From: Marinilabiliaceae bacterium JC040
GTDB lineage: Bacteria; Bacteroidota; Bacteroidia; Bacteroidales; Marinifilaceae
DNA length: 64,000 nt
NCBI GenBank assembly: GCA_022496785.1
Contig: SNAP01000006.1
Coordinates: forward strand, 62,001-126,000
Direction: 5' to 3'
The position numbers and the translations under genes are program-made. The notes beneath the pieces are model-generated. The model searched no databases. It had not been told where the DNA came from and was given only the letters and a program-made list of their open reading frames with translations. This document shows, in pieces, positions 1 to 10,485 of this stretch. The number at the start of each line of letters is the position of its first letter. Positions within the stretch are counted from its first letter, which is position 1.

Positions 1-608
1 AATTTGATGTAGAAAAGAAGATATCAGAAGAAGATTTCAAGTTTATATTAGAGACAGGAAGATTATCTCCAAGTTCTTTTGGTTTTGAGCCTTGGCATTT
101 TGTAGTAGTACAGAATAAAGATAAGCGAGAGATGTTGAAAGAATCGGCATGGGGAGCAGGTCCTAAATTGGATACAGCAAGTCATTTTGTATTGTGTTTG
201 ACATTGAGACCAAAGTATATGCGTTATGACAGTGAATATTTAGATGATTTTTTAAGAAATGTAAAGAAGCTTCCTGAGAATGTAATAGGAATGATGAAGG
301 GATTTTGTGAAAATTTCCAAAAGAATGATTTTGATTTAAATACAGATAGAGCAATACTAGATTGGACAACAAAACAATCTTATATACCATTAGCAAATAT
401 GATTACAAGTGCAGCAATGATAGGTATAGATTCATGTCCAATGGAAGGCTTTAAGCAAAAAGAGACAGAGGAGCTATTAGGAACAAGAACATTTGGAATT
501 GACATAGAGAAATATAGTTTATCTTATATGGTTGCATTCGGTTATAGAAAGAATGAAGCTCCACAGAAAATTAGAAGACCTATAGAAGAGGTTGTATCTT
601 GGCAATAA
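1..608 (+). CDS. Nitroreductase family protein (5' end cut by window)
   Basis: The reading frame is open from the first bases of the window, so the start codon lies outside it. The visible residues include R-L-S-P-S-S-F-G-F-E-P-W, the FMN-contacting region typical of NfsB-like NAD(P)H nitroreductases, and the C-terminal F-G-Y-R segment followed by a short tail. Such enzymes are cytosolic FMN flavoproteins that reduce nitro compounds, quinones or flavins; the physiological substrate cannot be read from sequence. The first internal ATG at 132 lies inside the conserved fold and is not the start. It converges with cobO on the opposite strand. Confidence 0.85.
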   Translation, partial: FDVEKKISEEDFKFILETGRLSPSSFGFEPWHFVVVQNKDKREMLKESAWGAGPKLDTASHFVLCLTLRPKYMRYDSEYLDDFLRNVKKLPENVIGMMKGFCENFQKNDFDLNTDRAILDWTTKQSYIPLANMITSAAMIGIDSCPMEGFKQKETEELLGTRTFGIDIEKYSLSYMVAFGYRKNEAPQKIRRPIEEVVSWQ

Positions 609-657
609 ACTAACATTAATAAACGACTTAGTTCTGATTTGATTTGTCTATTGTAAT

Positions 658-1188
658 TTATTTGTCTATACCATTTCTTGATAAAATACCTTTATGGAAA
701 TAGTGTTTTATTTCTTTCATTTCGGTTACTAAGTCAGCACAATCTATCAAATTTTTTTGAGCGTATCTTCCTGTGATAACAATTTCACACAGGGGGTTAC
801 GCTTTTTTAGTATATCAATAACTTGTTTAGAATCTATTAGTTTGAAGTGTATAGCAATACATAGTTCATCTAGAATAATTAAATCGTATTTTCCATTAAT
901 AATATAATCTGCACATTTTTTTAGTCCTTCTTGAGCAAGTTTAATACTCTCTTTTGTAGGTTCATTAAAAATAAAACATCCATCTCCTAGCTGTTCTATG
1001 CTAATATTATCAATATATTCTACAATCTTTGTTTCATTGTATTTCATATCTTTAACAAACTGTCCTATATATACAGATTTGCCAGAACAGGCAGCTCTTA
1101 ATGCAAGTCCAAACGCAGCTGTTGTTTTTCCTTTGCCGTTTCCAGTGTAGATATGTATGTATCCCTTATTTTCTTTATCGTTATTCAT
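658..1188 (-). CDS. cobO: Cob(I)alamin/corrinoid adenosyltransferase, CobO/BtuR type
   Basis: This 176-residue protein carries the P-loop G-N-G-K-G-K-T at residues 16-22 followed by T-A-A-F-G-L-A-L-R, the signature of the CobA/CobO/BtuR family. These cytosolic enzymes transfer the 5'-deoxyadenosyl group of ATP to the cobalt of a reduced corrinoid, making adenosylcobalamin. The full length matches the family. It stands alone here, with no other cobalamin synthesis gene nearby, so it probably serves salvage or a distant pathway. A Bacteroidetes -7 box sits just upstream. It fits with the adenosylcobalamin-class riboswitch near 47 kb: the organism evidently makes and senses coenzyme B12. Confidence 0.9.
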   Translation of the reverse strand: MNNDKENKGYIHIYTGNGKGKTTAAFGLALRAACSGKSVYIGQFVKDMKYNETKIVEYIDNISIEQLGDGCFIFNEPTKESIKLAQEGLKKCADYIINGKYDLIILDELCIAIHFKLIDSKQVIDILKKRNPLCEIVITGRYAQKNLIDCADLVTEMKEIKHYFHKGILSRNGIDK

Positions 1189-1207
1189 GATTCTCGTATT
1201 GTATTTA

Positions 1208-1215
1208 CAAAGGTA
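1208..1215 (-). promoter_or_regulatory. -7 promoter box for cobO
   Basis: Read on the minus strand this is TACCTTTG, a perfect match to the Bacteroidetes primary sigma -7 consensus TAnnTTTG. It lies about 20 bases before the cobO start codon, implying a very short leader. I do not see a clear -33 TTG at the usual distance. Confidence 0.6.
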
Positions 1216-1310
1216 GGGAAAAAGATTTAAGAATGCAGATAGACTGCATTAAAACGGGTTTTCTTTGTAACTGAAAAATTGATTGTTTATTTAAATTAAA
1301 GTATGTGTTT

Positions 1311-1667
1311 ATGAAAAAAATTCTATTAGTTATTATTATTATTTGTTCTATTATTCCTTTTGTTTTTGGTTCTCAGAACTTAAATTCTCGATTAAGACAT
1401 CTTAAAATAGATACAGTGAATGTATCTGCTGAAAATATAAAATGTAGAATAGCAAAAAACAGAAGAATTCTAAAGCAGTATGAAGATGATTTAAAATTCT
1501 ATAAAAAGTTTATGTTTCATTTTAAAGCTTATTCAGTTAAGAGAAATGTTTATCAGCAAAAAGTTAATGAATGCCAGAAAAAAATAAAAAAATATCAATC
1601 ATTTATTGATAGAGATTCTACCTTAATTAAAAAAATAAATTCTAGTTCTATTTGTTGTGTGAATTAA
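1311..1667 (+). CDS. Small secreted or lipid-anchor-free periplasmic protein of unknown function
   Basis: I do not recognise this protein of about 118 residues. It begins M-K-K-I-L-L-V-I-I-I-I, a classic signal peptide, with likely cleavage after the F-G-S segment near residue 21. The rest is Lys- and Tyr-rich and probably helical, with charged patterns such as Q-Y-E-D-D-L-K-F-Y-K-K that suggest a short coiled coil. Two Cys close the protein near its end. A GTG two codons upstream is an alternative start, but the ATG directly before the Lys pair is the natural signal-peptide start. It is monocistronic between cobO and the M20 gene. Confidence 0.6.
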   Translation: MKKILLVIIIICSIIPFVFGSQNLNSRLRHLKIDTVNVSAENIKCRIAKNRRILKQYEDDLKFYKKFMFHFKAYSVKRNVYQQKVNECQKKIKKYQSFIDRDSTLIKKINSSSICCVN

Positions 1668-1790
1668 TTAAATATTTATGAATAGTTAATGTAAAACTCA
1701 GATTATTAAGTGTTTAGTTCTGTTTGGTGTACTTGACTTTCTATTTTTTTTGTCTTAATTTTAGTAAATTATATAATTAAATTAATAGTC

Positions 1791-2969
1791 ATGAATAAAT
1801 CTATTGTTGAAAAAGCAAGAGAAACAGAGGATTATATTAAGGATATAAGAAATAAGATCCATATGAATCCTGAGTTAGGGTATCTAGAATTGGATACCGC
1901 TTCATTAATTAAATCAGAATTAGAAAGATTAGGTGTATCTTTTGTAGGAGAAGTAGCATATACAGGTGTTCTTGCAAGTATTTCTAAAGGTATAGGTAAA
2001 ACGATATTATTAAGAGCTGATATGGATGCTTTACCAATACAAGAAGAAACTAATCTAAAATACAAATCTAAAAACCCAGGTATAATGCATGCATGTGGTC
2101 ATGATGCTCATGTTGCTATGTTAATGGGTGCTGTTAAAATATTAAATGATGAAGATTTTAGTGGAACTATTAAATTTCTATTTCAACCATCTGAAGAAGG
2201 TATTAATCCAGATGTATGTTGTATGTCAGGTGCTGAAAAAGTTCTTGAAGGTGGCTATTTAAATGATGTAAATGCAGCACTTGCTCTTCATCAGGCTCCA
2301 AATATCCAATCTGGATTTATAGCTTTAGAAAAAGGTAATGTAATGGCTTCTAGTGATCTTTTTGAAATTGTAGTTTATGGAAAATCTGCTCATGCTGGTG
2401 TATGTCCAGAAAATGGTAAAGATGCAATTAATATAGCAAATCAATTAATCAATTCAATACAAGCAATTGTATCTAGAGAAGTGCCAGCATTGGATTCAGC
2501 CGTAATAAGTATCTGTAAAATTAATGGTGGAGATGCTGCAAATATTGTTCCAAATAAAGTTACTATGGAGGGAACAATAAGATGTTTAAATGATGAATTA
2601 CATACCAAAGTTGTAGATTCAATTAAGAGAAAATGTAAAGCTCTTGCGTTAATGTATTGTACTGATATTATTTTTAAAATAACTCATTCTTTACCAATTA
2701 CAATAAATGATAGTGATATAACAGATAAAATTAAGAATGTTGCAAAAAGAATCTTTGGTGCTAATAAAGTATATTCAAATCAAGTTACTCTAGGTGGTGA
2801 TGATTTTAGTTTTATATCTCAGAAAATACCTTCATGTTTTATATTTCTTGGAACAAGTCCTGCAGATGGATCAATTTCAGAATTGCATACTAGTAAAATG
2901 TGTTTGAATGAAGATGTATTATATCTAGGTTCAGCTTTATTAGCAGAAGGAGCTATGAAACTTTTATAA
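1791..2969 (+). CDS. M20 family amidohydrolase (N-acyl-amino-acid / hippurate hydrolase type)
   Basis: The protein has 392 residues, the usual length of the M20D family. It shows H-x-x-P-E-L-G-Y near residue 24, the metal-site segment R-A-D-M-D-A-L-P at 75-82 and A-C-G-H-D-A-H at 101-107, where Cys102, His104 and His107 belong to the di-metal centre. A central dimerisation domain starts at K-S-A-H-A-G-V-C-P. Members hydrolyse N-acyl bonds of amino acids or short peptides in the cytosol. The exact substrate cannot be assigned. It is convergent with the WYL regulator gene, with only 17 bases between the two stops. Confidence 0.87.
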   Translation: MNKSIVEKARETEDYIKDIRNKIHMNPELGYLELDTASLIKSELERLGVSFVGEVAYTGVLASISKGIGKTILLRADMDALPIQEETNLKYKSKNPGIMHACGHDAHVAMLMGAVKILNDEDFSGTIKFLFQPSEEGINPDVCCMSGAEKVLEGGYLNDVNAALALHQAPNIQSGFIALEKGNVMASSDLFEIVVYGKSAHAGVCPENGKDAINIANQLINSIQAIVSREVPALDSAVISICKINGGDAANIVPNKVTMEGTIRCLNDELHTKVVDSIKRKCKALALMYCTDIIFKITHSLPITINDSDITDKIKNVAKRIFGANKVYSNQVTLGGDDFSFISQKIPSCFIFLGTSPADGSISELHTSKMCLNEDVLYLGSALLAEGAMKLL

Positions 2970-2986
2970 AAAAGAATTTATATATT

Positions 2987-4012
2987 TTAAGAGTATTTTT
3001 GAATTATTGCTCTAGCTCGTTTCAAAATAGATTCTTTTAAATCGATAGGACTTATTATTTCAAGTCTATCAGCATAAGTAAGAAGTAGAGTTTGTAGTTC
3101 GTAATTGTCTTTTAATGTAAGTTCAATTTCAACAGAATCGCTATTTTCTTTGATAATTCTTTGTGAAGGATGAATAGGTTTAGTATTAATATAATTGTAT
3201 AGAGAATTCTCGACTCTAAGAATAATTTTTCTTACGGGATTCTCAATTATATTAGTTACTCCTATAATATTATCGAAATGAGTTTTGAAATTCCTTTTTG
3301 TATTAGGAATGAATTTTATTTCTGTTTCTTCCTTTATTTCAAGAATTCTATCAAGAGCTATACATGGAATATCTACACATAGAGTGTTTTCTTGACAGTA
3401 TCCCCATAGATACCATCTGTTGTTGTATTGTTTAAGAAAATATGGATGTATATGTACTTTAAGAGATGGATTATTAAAGCTTTTGTATTCGATTTCTAAT
3501 ACTGTTTTATTCACTATTGCATGAAAGCAGATTGAAAGCCACTCTAGTCCACTAAGTTTAGAGTTATTATCAATAGATATTATTTCTTTAGATTCTTCAG
3601 AAAAGATATCGTTGTTTAAAGAACTTTTAAATTGTTTTATAAAATCGTGTACCCAATCGAATGTAGGTAGCCCTTGGAAACGAGATATTAGAAAGATTGT
3701 CTCTTCTAATTTACCAGTTTCTTCAGGATTTAAGATTTGTTTATTGATTGAAAAGTTAGGGTCGGAATATCTGTAATACGATTTATGACCTTCGTATTTC
3801 TTTTCTAATTGTATTCCCCATCCTGCTTCACTTTTCATGAATTTGATATCGTCGTATATTTGACGTTTGCTTACAGTGACTCCATCTGTATATTCATAAA
3901 GAGAATTGTTGCATGCTTCTATAAGATCTTCAATAAAGAATTTTCTCATTTTGTTTGAGAAACATTTATCTAATGTTTGGTATCGTATTTGTGCACATTT
4001 ATTTAGAGCCAT
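2987..4012 (-). CDS. WYL-domain transcriptional regulator
   Basis: The 341-residue protein has an N-terminal winged-helix region (about residues 1-75, with V-S-K-R-Q-I-Y-D-D-I as recognition-helix-like segment) and a WYL domain around 165-230, including the name motif R-W-Y-L-W-G-Y at 199-205. A C-terminal extension typical of WCX domains follows. WYL domains bind nucleic acid or nucleotide ligands and often control DNA-damage or defence genes, but in Bacteroidetes stand-alone copies are common and their targets are unknown. No defence genes lie nearby. It is monocistronic and faces the M20 gene tail to tail. Confidence 0.85.
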   Translation of the reverse strand: MALNKCAQIRYQTLDKCFSNKMRKFFIEDLIEACNNSLYEYTDGVTVSKRQIYDDIKFMKSEAGWGIQLEKKYEGHKSYYRYSDPNFSINKQILNPEETGKLEETIFLISRFQGLPTFDWVHDFIKQFKSSLNNDIFSEESKEIISIDNNSKLSGLEWLSICFHAIVNKTVLEIEYKSFNNPSLKVHIHPYFLKQYNNRWYLWGYCQENTLCVDIPCIALDRILEIKEETEIKFIPNTKRNFKTHFDNIIGVTNIIENPVRKIILRVENSLYNYINTKPIHPSQRIIKENSDSVEIELTLKDNYELQTLLLTYADRLEIISPIDLKESILKRARAIIQKYS

Positions 4013-4060
4013 AATATTATTTTTTAAATTCTTAAAGATAATATGCTAATTTGTTATTAT

Positions 4061-4091
4061 AAAAAAAAGCAGTAAAATTAATTACTGCTTT
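4061..4091 (-). terminator. Rho-independent terminator after the ABC-F gene
   Basis: A ten-base-pair inverted repeat (AAAGCAGTAA against TTACTGCTTT) has an A-run on the plus strand before it, which is a U-run in the minus-strand transcript. It lies 23 bases past the stop of the ABC-F gene and ends the clpP-clpX-ABC-F operon. Confidence 0.8.
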
Positions 4092-4113
4092 CTTATATTT
4101 ATGAAGTAAGAGA

Positions 4114-5733
<1,620 letters not shown>

Positions 5734-5766
5734 CTATTTCTTTGTTTAATTGTTATGCTGTTATTA

Positions 5767-6984
5767 TTACTTTGTGATATGTAGGTTTTGTGCATTCATG
5801 CTTTCAAGTTTTTTACTAGCATAGTCTTTACTTACTTTGAATGTTTTTTCTTCTGATGAAGGTAATTCATACATTGCATCCATCATGATTGTTTCGCATA
5901 TAGAACGAAGCCCTCTTGCTCCTAAATTGAATTCTATAGCTTTTTCAACTATGTATTCTAATGTATCATCTTCAAAATGAAGTTGGATTTCATCCATCTC
6001 AAATAGTTTGATGTATTGTTTGATGATAGCATTTTTAGGTTCTGTAAGTATGTTTCTTAATACTTTCTTATCAAGAGGTTTTAAGTATGTTAATACAGGT
6101 AAACGACCTATGATTTCAGGAATAAGTCCAAATGATTTTAAATCGCTAGGTGATATGTATTGTAGTAAATGTGATTGATCGAATGCTTCTTTTTCTTTAG
6201 TAGCATTGAAACCTACAACTTGTGTGTTTAATCTGTTAGCAATTTTTCTTTCTATTCCGTCGAAAGCTCCTCCACATATAAATAATATGTTCTTAGTATT
6301 TACAGGAATCATTTTCTGATCTGGGTGTTTACGACCGCCTTGAGGTGGAACATTGATTATTGATCCCTCAAGAAGCTTTAGTAAGCCTTGCTGTACACCT
6401 TCTCCTGATACGTCTCTTGTAATTGATGGATTGTCGCTTTTACGAGCTATTTTATCAATTTCATCAATAAAGACTATACCTTTTTCTGCAGCTTCAACAT
6501 TGTATTCTGCAGCTTGTAGAAGTCTTGTTAATATAGATTCTATATCTTCACCTACATATCCAGCTTCTGTTAATACTGTTGCATCAACAATAGTAAAAGG
6601 TACTTGAAGCATCTTGGCTATTGTTTGTGCAAGAAGAGTCTTTCCTGTTCCAGTTTCTCCTACAAGAATGATGTTTGATTTTTGAATCTCAATATCATTT
6701 TCATCTTTCTTTTGTAAAAGACGTTTGTAGTGATTATATACGGCTACAGATATAAACTTCTTAGCTTCGTCTTGACCTATTACATATTGGTTTAGAAAGT
6801 CGTTTATCTCTTTAGGTTTAAGTAGTTTATCGTCTTCTAAATTGAATCCGTCGTTACTTTTAAAATCTTCTTCAAGAATACTATGTGCTTGTTCGATACA
6901 TGAGTCGCAGATGAATCCGTCAACACCTGCTATAAGTAGATTTACATCTTCTCTCGAACGTCCACAGAAAGAACATTTATCCAT
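5767..6984 (-). CDS. clpX: ATP-dependent Clp protease ATP-binding subunit ClpX
   Basis: The 405-residue protein has the N-terminal four-Cys zinc domain (Cys4, Cys7, Cys26, Cys29), Walker A G-E-T-G-T-G-K-T at 109-116, Walker [10 protein letters not shown], the pore-loop region and the C-terminal small AAA+ domain with G-A-R-G-L-R. ClpX unfolds tagged substrates and threads them into ClpP. It lies 10 bases downstream of clpP, the usual order. One likely client class is ssrA-tagged proteins made by the trans-translation system, of which smpB is also encoded in this window. Confidence 0.97.
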   Translation of the reverse strand: MDKCSFCGRSREDVNLLIAGVDGFICDSCIEQAHSILEEDFKSNDGFNLEDDKLLKPKEINDFLNQYVIGQDEAKKFISVAVYNHYKRLLQKKDENDIEIQKSNIILVGETGTGKTLLAQTIAKMLQVPFTIVDATVLTEAGYVGEDIESILTRLLQAAEYNVEAAEKGIVFIDEIDKIARKSDNPSITRDVSGEGVQQGLLKLLEGSIINVPPQGGRKHPDQKMIPVNTKNILFICGGAFDGIERKIANRLNTQVVGFNATKEKEAFDQSHLLQYISPSDLKSFGLIPEIIGRLPVLTYLKPLDKKVLRNILTEPKNAIIKQYIKLFEMDEIQLHFEDDTLEYIVEKAIEFNLGARGLRSICETIMMDAMYELPSSEEKTFKVSKDYASKKLESMNAQNLHITK

Positions 6985-6994
6985 TCGTTATTTA

Positions 6995-7657
6995 TTATTT
7001 ACGAGTTAATACTTCATCAATCATTCCATATTCTTTTGCTTCTGCAGCAGTCATCCAATAATCTCTATCAGAGTCTTTTTCTACTTTTTCATATGGATTT
7101 CCAGAATGATTTGCAATTATAGTATATAATTCTTTTTTAAGTTTTCCTATTTCTCTTGCTGTTATTTCTATATCAGATGCTTGACCTTGTGCTCCTCCCA
7201 TTGGTTGGTGTATCATTACTCTTGAATGCTCTAGAGCTGATCGTTTACCTGTAGCTCCTGCAGTTAATAAAACCGCTCCCATAGATGCTGCCATTCCTGT
7301 ACATATTGTAGCTACATCGCAGTTTATATATTGCATTGTATCGTAAATACCAAGTCCTGCATATACTGAACCACCAGGAGTATTGAAATATATTTGAATA
7401 TCTTTTTTAGGATCTGCAGACTCTAAATATAGTAATTGAGCCATTATTATGTTAGCAACATGATCGTCAATTGGTACTCCAAGAAATATGATTCTATCCA
7501 TCATAAGTCTTGAGAAAACATCCATAGATGCTACATTTAATTGTCTTTCTTCTATGATAGTAGGAGAGATATAACTGTTTAATACAGAAGTATATTTGTC
7601 CATTGTAAGGCTACTGATATTTCTATCTTTAGTAGCAAATTTCATAAAGTCATTCAT
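6995..7657 (-). CDS. clpP: ATP-dependent Clp protease proteolytic subunit ClpP
   Basis: From the ATG at 7657 the protein has 220 residues with the serine protease triad Ser125 (G-M-A-A-S-M-G), His150 (V-M-I-H-Q-P-M-G-G) and Asp199 (D-R-D-Y-W-M). The frame is open 27 codons further upstream to 7738, but that extension is low-complexity Ile/Lys sequence and overlaps a good -7 promoter box, so it is very probably untranslated. Starting at M-N-D-F also matches family members I recall. It forms a two-ring chamber with ClpX. First gene of an operon with clpX and the ABC-F gene; no trigger-factor gene precedes it here, unlike in many bacteria. Confidence 0.95.
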   Translation of the reverse strand: MNDFMKFATKDRNISSLTMDKYTSVLNSYISPTIIEERQLNVASMDVFSRLMMDRIIFLGVPIDDHVANIIMAQLLYLESADPKKDIQIYFNTPGGSVYAGLGIYDTMQYINCDVATICTGMAASMGAVLLTAGATGKRSALEHSRVMIHQPMGGAQGQASDIEITAREIGKLKKELYTIIANHSGNPYEKVEKDSDRDYWMTAAEAKEYGMIDEVLTRK

Positions 7658-7735
7658 AACGTCAATTATATTTTTAGCTTGAATACGTGATTTAATTATA
7701 ATAATAAAGGTAAGCGTTTTTATTATTTCAGTTTG

Positions 7736-7743
7736 CAAACTTA
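7736..7743 (-). promoter_or_regulatory. -7 promoter box for clpP operon
   Basis: The minus strand reads TAAGTTTG, matching TAnnTTTG. Transcription would start near 7729, leaving a leader of about 70 bases before the ATG at 7657 and ruling out an upstream clpP start at 7738. Confidence 0.6.
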
Positions 7744-7820
7744 GAAAAAAAAAAGAGAAAACTAGTAATAATCACTATCTTATAGCATAAAACTGCTTTT
7801 ATAAGTAGAAATTTAATTGT

Positions 7821-7828
7821 TATATTTG
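7821..7828 (+). promoter_or_regulatory. -7 promoter box for miaB
   Basis: TATATTTG matches the Bacteroidetes -7 consensus and is followed by CC. It sits 26 bases before the miaB ATG. Only a T-rich stretch, not a clear TTG, is present at the -33 position. Confidence 0.55.
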
Positions 7829-7853
7829 CCTTCTGAATTTGAAAATAGGGAAT

Positions 7854-9179
7854 ATGGTTAAGAAGTTTTATATAGAGACATATGGTTGTCAGATGAATGT
7901 GGCCGATAGTGAAGTTGTGGCTGCTGTTCTAGAAAAAGAAGGATATGAGTTTGTAAAAGATATTGAGCAGGCAGATTTGATAATTGTGAATACTTGTTCT
8001 GTTAGAGAAAATGCGGAGGTTAGAGTAAGGGGTAGATTGCATCATTTTAAATCTTTACAAAAAAAGAGACCAGAAATTCTAATAGCTCTAATAGGTTGTA
8101 TGGCTGAAAGATTAAAAGATGAGTTATTTGAGCAAGAAAAGAATATAGATATTATTGTAGGTCCTGATTCATATCTTCAATTTCCAAAATTGATTAAAGA
8201 GGCAGAACATGGTGATAATGCTATGGAAGTTGAATTATCTTTAACAGAAACTTATAAAGATATATGTCCTACTCGTATAGATGACAATTCAATTTCTGGT
8301 TTTGTGTCTATTATGAGAGGTTGTAATAATTTCTGTACTTATTGTATAGTTCCTTATACTAGAGGTAGAGAAAGAAGTAGAGAAGTTCAATCTATTGTGA
8401 ATGAATGTAAGGATCTTGAAGCAAGAGGGTATAAAGAAATTACTCTTTTAGGTCAGAATGTGAATTCTTATAATTTCGTAGATGGAGATAAGACTTTTGT
8501 TTTTCATGATTTATTGGAAATTGTTGCTCAATCGGTACCTAGTTTAAGAATACGTTTTTCTACATCTCACCCTAAGGATATGAGTGATGATATGTTGAAG
8601 ATAATGGCTAAATATGATAATATATGTAAGTATATTCATCTTCCAGTACAATCGGGTAGTGATTCTGTTTTAAAATTAATGAATAGAAAGTACACTAAAG
8701 ATTGGTATATGGGAAGAATTGAGGCTATTAAGAAATATCTTCCAGGTTGTGGTTTGTCTACAGATGTTTTTGTTGGTTTCCACGGAGAGACAGATGAGGA
8801 TTTCCAAGATACTATTGATTTAATGAAAGATGTTCGTTTCGATTTGGCTTATATGTTTAAGTATTCAGAAAGAGAAGGAACTTATGCTTCTAAGAAATTA
8901 CCAGATAATGTACCAGAAGACGTTAAAGGAAGTAGATTGGCTAAATTAATTGAAATTCAAAGAGAGACTTCTTTTGAAAGTAATAAAGCTGATTTAGGAA
9001 AGACTTTCGAGGTTCTAGTAGAGGGTATTTCAAAGAAAAGGGAAGATCAAGTATATGGAAGAACTTCTCAAAATAAAGTGTGTGTGTTTGCAAGAGAAGA
9101 TTTTAAACGTGGAGATCTTGTGAATGTTAAGGTTGTTGAGTGTACTTCTGCAACTTTAATAGCTGAACCTGTATTGTAG
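7854..9179 (+). CDS. miaB: tRNA-2-methylthio-N6-dimethylallyladenosine synthase MiaB
   Basis: The 441-residue methylthiotransferase has the N-terminal cluster-binding Cys12 (Y-G-C-Q-M-N), Cys48 and Cys82, the radical SAM triad C-x3-C-x2-C (Cys157, Cys161, Cys164) and a C-terminal TRAM RNA-binding domain. It uses two 4Fe-4S clusters and S-adenosylmethionine to add a methylthio group to i6A37 in tRNAs reading UNN codons. A TTG five codons upstream is in frame, but the ATG at 7854 fits both the promoter position and the family start M-V-K-K-F-Y. It is followed 19 bases later by the TSCPD gene, probably co-transcribed. Confidence 0.95.
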   Translation: MVKKFYIETYGCQMNVADSEVVAAVLEKEGYEFVKDIEQADLIIVNTCSVRENAEVRVRGRLHHFKSLQKKRPEILIALIGCMAERLKDELFEQEKNIDIIVGPDSYLQFPKLIKEAEHGDNAMEVELSLTETYKDICPTRIDDNSISGFVSIMRGCNNFCTYCIVPYTRGRERSREVQSIVNECKDLEARGYKEITLLGQNVNSYNFVDGDKTFVFHDLLEIVAQSVPSLRIRFSTSHPKDMSDDMLKIMAKYDNICKYIHLPVQSGSDSVLKLMNRKYTKDWYMGRIEAIKKYLPGCGLSTDVFVGFHGETDEDFQDTIDLMKDVRFDLAYMFKYSEREGTYASKKLPDNVPEDVKGSRLAKLIEIQRETSFESNKADLGKTFEVLVEGISKKREDQVYGRTSQNKVCVFAREDFKRGDLVNVKVVECTSATLIAEPVL

Positions 9180-9198
9180 TTTATTAATATTAATAAAT

Positions 9199-9447
9199 AT
9201 GGAATTTTCGTATGTACCTGAAGGTGTCTGTAGTAAGCAGATTAACCTTAAAGTAGAGAATAACAAAGTGGAATCAGTTTCCTTTGTAGGAGGTTGTGAT
9301 GGTAATTTAAAAGCTATTGGTAAGCTTGTTAAAGGTATGGATGTTGATAAAGTGATTTCTCTTTTAGAAGGAAATACTTGTGGAAAGAGAAATACATCTT
9401 GTGCAGATCAAATGTGTATAGCTTTAAAAAAGGCAATTTCTATGTGA
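9199..9447 (+). CDS. Stand-alone TSCPD-domain protein (TIGR03905-like)
   Basis: This 82-residue protein matches the small TSCPD family: G-V-C-S-K-Q-I near residue 9, F-V-G-G-C-D-G-N-L-K-A-I in the middle, and C-G-K-R-N-T-S-C-A-D-Q near residue 61, where the name motif is T-S-C-A-D here. Four conserved Cys suggest metal or cluster binding. The same domain forms the C-terminal tail of B12-dependent (class II) ribonucleotide reductases. The function of the free form is unknown to me. It probably shares a transcript with miaB. Confidence 0.8.
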   Translation: MEFSYVPEGVCSKQINLKVENNKVESVSFVGGCDGNLKAIGKLVKGMDVDKVISLLEGNTCGKRNTSCADQMCIALKKAISM

Positions 9448-9475
9448 TTTTTGATAAAATAATATATTGATATGT

Positions 9476-9514
9476 AAGGATTTCTAATGTTTGTTAGGAA
9501 TCCTTATTTTTTTT
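9476..9514 (+). terminator. Rho-independent terminator after miaB/TSCPD
   Basis: AAGGATTTCT and AGGAATCCTT form a ten-base stem with one mismatch around a ten-base loop, followed by a run of T from 9507. It closes the miaB-TSCPD unit. Confidence 0.75.
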
Positions 9515-9637
9515 ATGAAAACATTAACATATCAAAATATTGGAAATAAATGTTAATTAGTGTAATTTAGCTCGCAATAAAAGTTATAATAAAATATATA
9601 GCTTTAATTTACTAAATCATAATTCAAATAAAACAAA

Positions 9638-10402
9638 ATGAAAAAAGTATTAGGAATTGCTAAATTATTCGTACTATGTACGTTAATGGCATCTACTGTT
9701 GTTTCTTGTTCTAAAAGTGATGACGAGAAAGCAGCAAAAGTTGAAAGTATTACATTAGCTTCTAAAACAGTTTCTTTAACAATCGGAGACACTCACACTA
9801 TTAAAGCTACAATTCTTCCTGCGGATGCAGATAAGACATTAACTTATGCATCTACAGATGAGAAAGTTGCTACAGTTACTCCTAAAGGTGTAATTACAGC
9901 AGTTGCTGCAGGTAAAACAACTATTTCTGTAAAAGCTAAAGGTGGTGTTGTTGCTACTTTAGATGTAACAGTTGGTGCTGCTACTTTTGCTGTGGGTAAA
10001 TGGGATGGAACAATGGTTTATGTTATGGATGAGACATCTTATTCAAATATAGATGATTGGATTACTTTCTATTCTACTCCAAAAAAAGGGGAAACTGATG
10101 AAGAAAAGGCAAAAAGAGAGAAATATTTCAAAATGTTCACTAATGTGAAGAAAGTTTATGAAGAATTTTATTCTATAGATTTAGATAAAAAGCTTGTAAA
10201 TATTGGAGATCAAAAAGTAGCTATAACAAAATTTGAAACTTTAAGTGGAAAAGGTGATTCAGAAGTTATAAGTCTTGTTTATAAGAATGGTGATTCTATT
10301 TTTGACACAAAATTAGTGATGATGTCAGAGACTGATGCATATATTGAATTTCTTACAGAAAAAGGAGATGGTTATATGAAAGTATTACTTAAGAAATTAT
10401 AA
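9638..10402 (+). CDS. Lipoprotein with bacterial Ig-like (BIG2) domain
   Basis: The 254-residue protein starts with a lipoprotein signal peptide whose lipobox ends V-V-S-C, giving Cys24 as the lipidated residue. Next, S-K-S-D-D-E is a short acidic linker of the sort associated with surface export of Bacteroidetes lipoproteins. Residues about 33-115 form a BIG2 Ig-like domain (W/Y-A-S-T-D-E-K-V-A-T-V and G-K-T-T-I-S-V-K-A). The C-terminal 135 residues start with G-K-W-D-G and resemble the lipocalin-like calycin folds often found in such proteins, but I cannot name a function. Monocistronic; codon use is somewhat richer in GC than its neighbours, suggesting high expression. Confidence 0.8.
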   Translation: MKKVLGIAKLFVLCTLMASTVVSCSKSDDEKAAKVESITLASKTVSLTIGDTHTIKATILPADADKTLTYASTDEKVATVTPKGVITAVAAGKTTISVKAKGGVVATLDVTVGAATFAVGKWDGTMVYVMDETSYSNIDDWITFYSTPKKGETDEEKAKREKYFKMFTNVKKVYEEFYSIDLDKKLVNIGDQKVAITKFETLSGKGDSEVISLVYKNGDSIFDTKLVMMSETDAYIEFLTEKGDGYMKVLLKKL

Positions 10403-10426
10403 TAAAAAGATATTATTATTTTACAC

Positions 10427-10463
10427 TAAAAAGCTCTAAGGTTTATAAATCTTAGAGCTTTTC
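10427..10463. terminator. Two-way terminator between the BIG2 lipoprotein and SpoU genes
   Basis: A perfect 12-base-pair stem (AAAAGCTCTAAG against CTTAGAGCTTTT) with a ten-base loop lies between two convergent genes. The A and T ends give a U-tract for either direction. Confidence 0.85.
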
Positions 10464-10485
10464 TATTTATATATAGATTTATAAT

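Noticed and set aside
1232-1250. Perfect seven-base inverted repeat AATGCAG/CTGCATT upstream of cobO
   Set aside because: It might be an operator, but it is short, occurs once, and has neither a regulator gene nor a known consensus; not strong enough to list as a feature.
2987-4012. WYL regulator as marker of a defence island
   Set aside because: Its neighbours are an M20 amidohydrolase and a clpP-clpX operon; no restriction, CBASS, retron or toxin genes are seen.
7658-7738. N-terminal extension of ClpP by 27 residues
   Set aside because: The extension is Ile/Lys-rich, unlike family members, and its start codon overlaps the -7 box.
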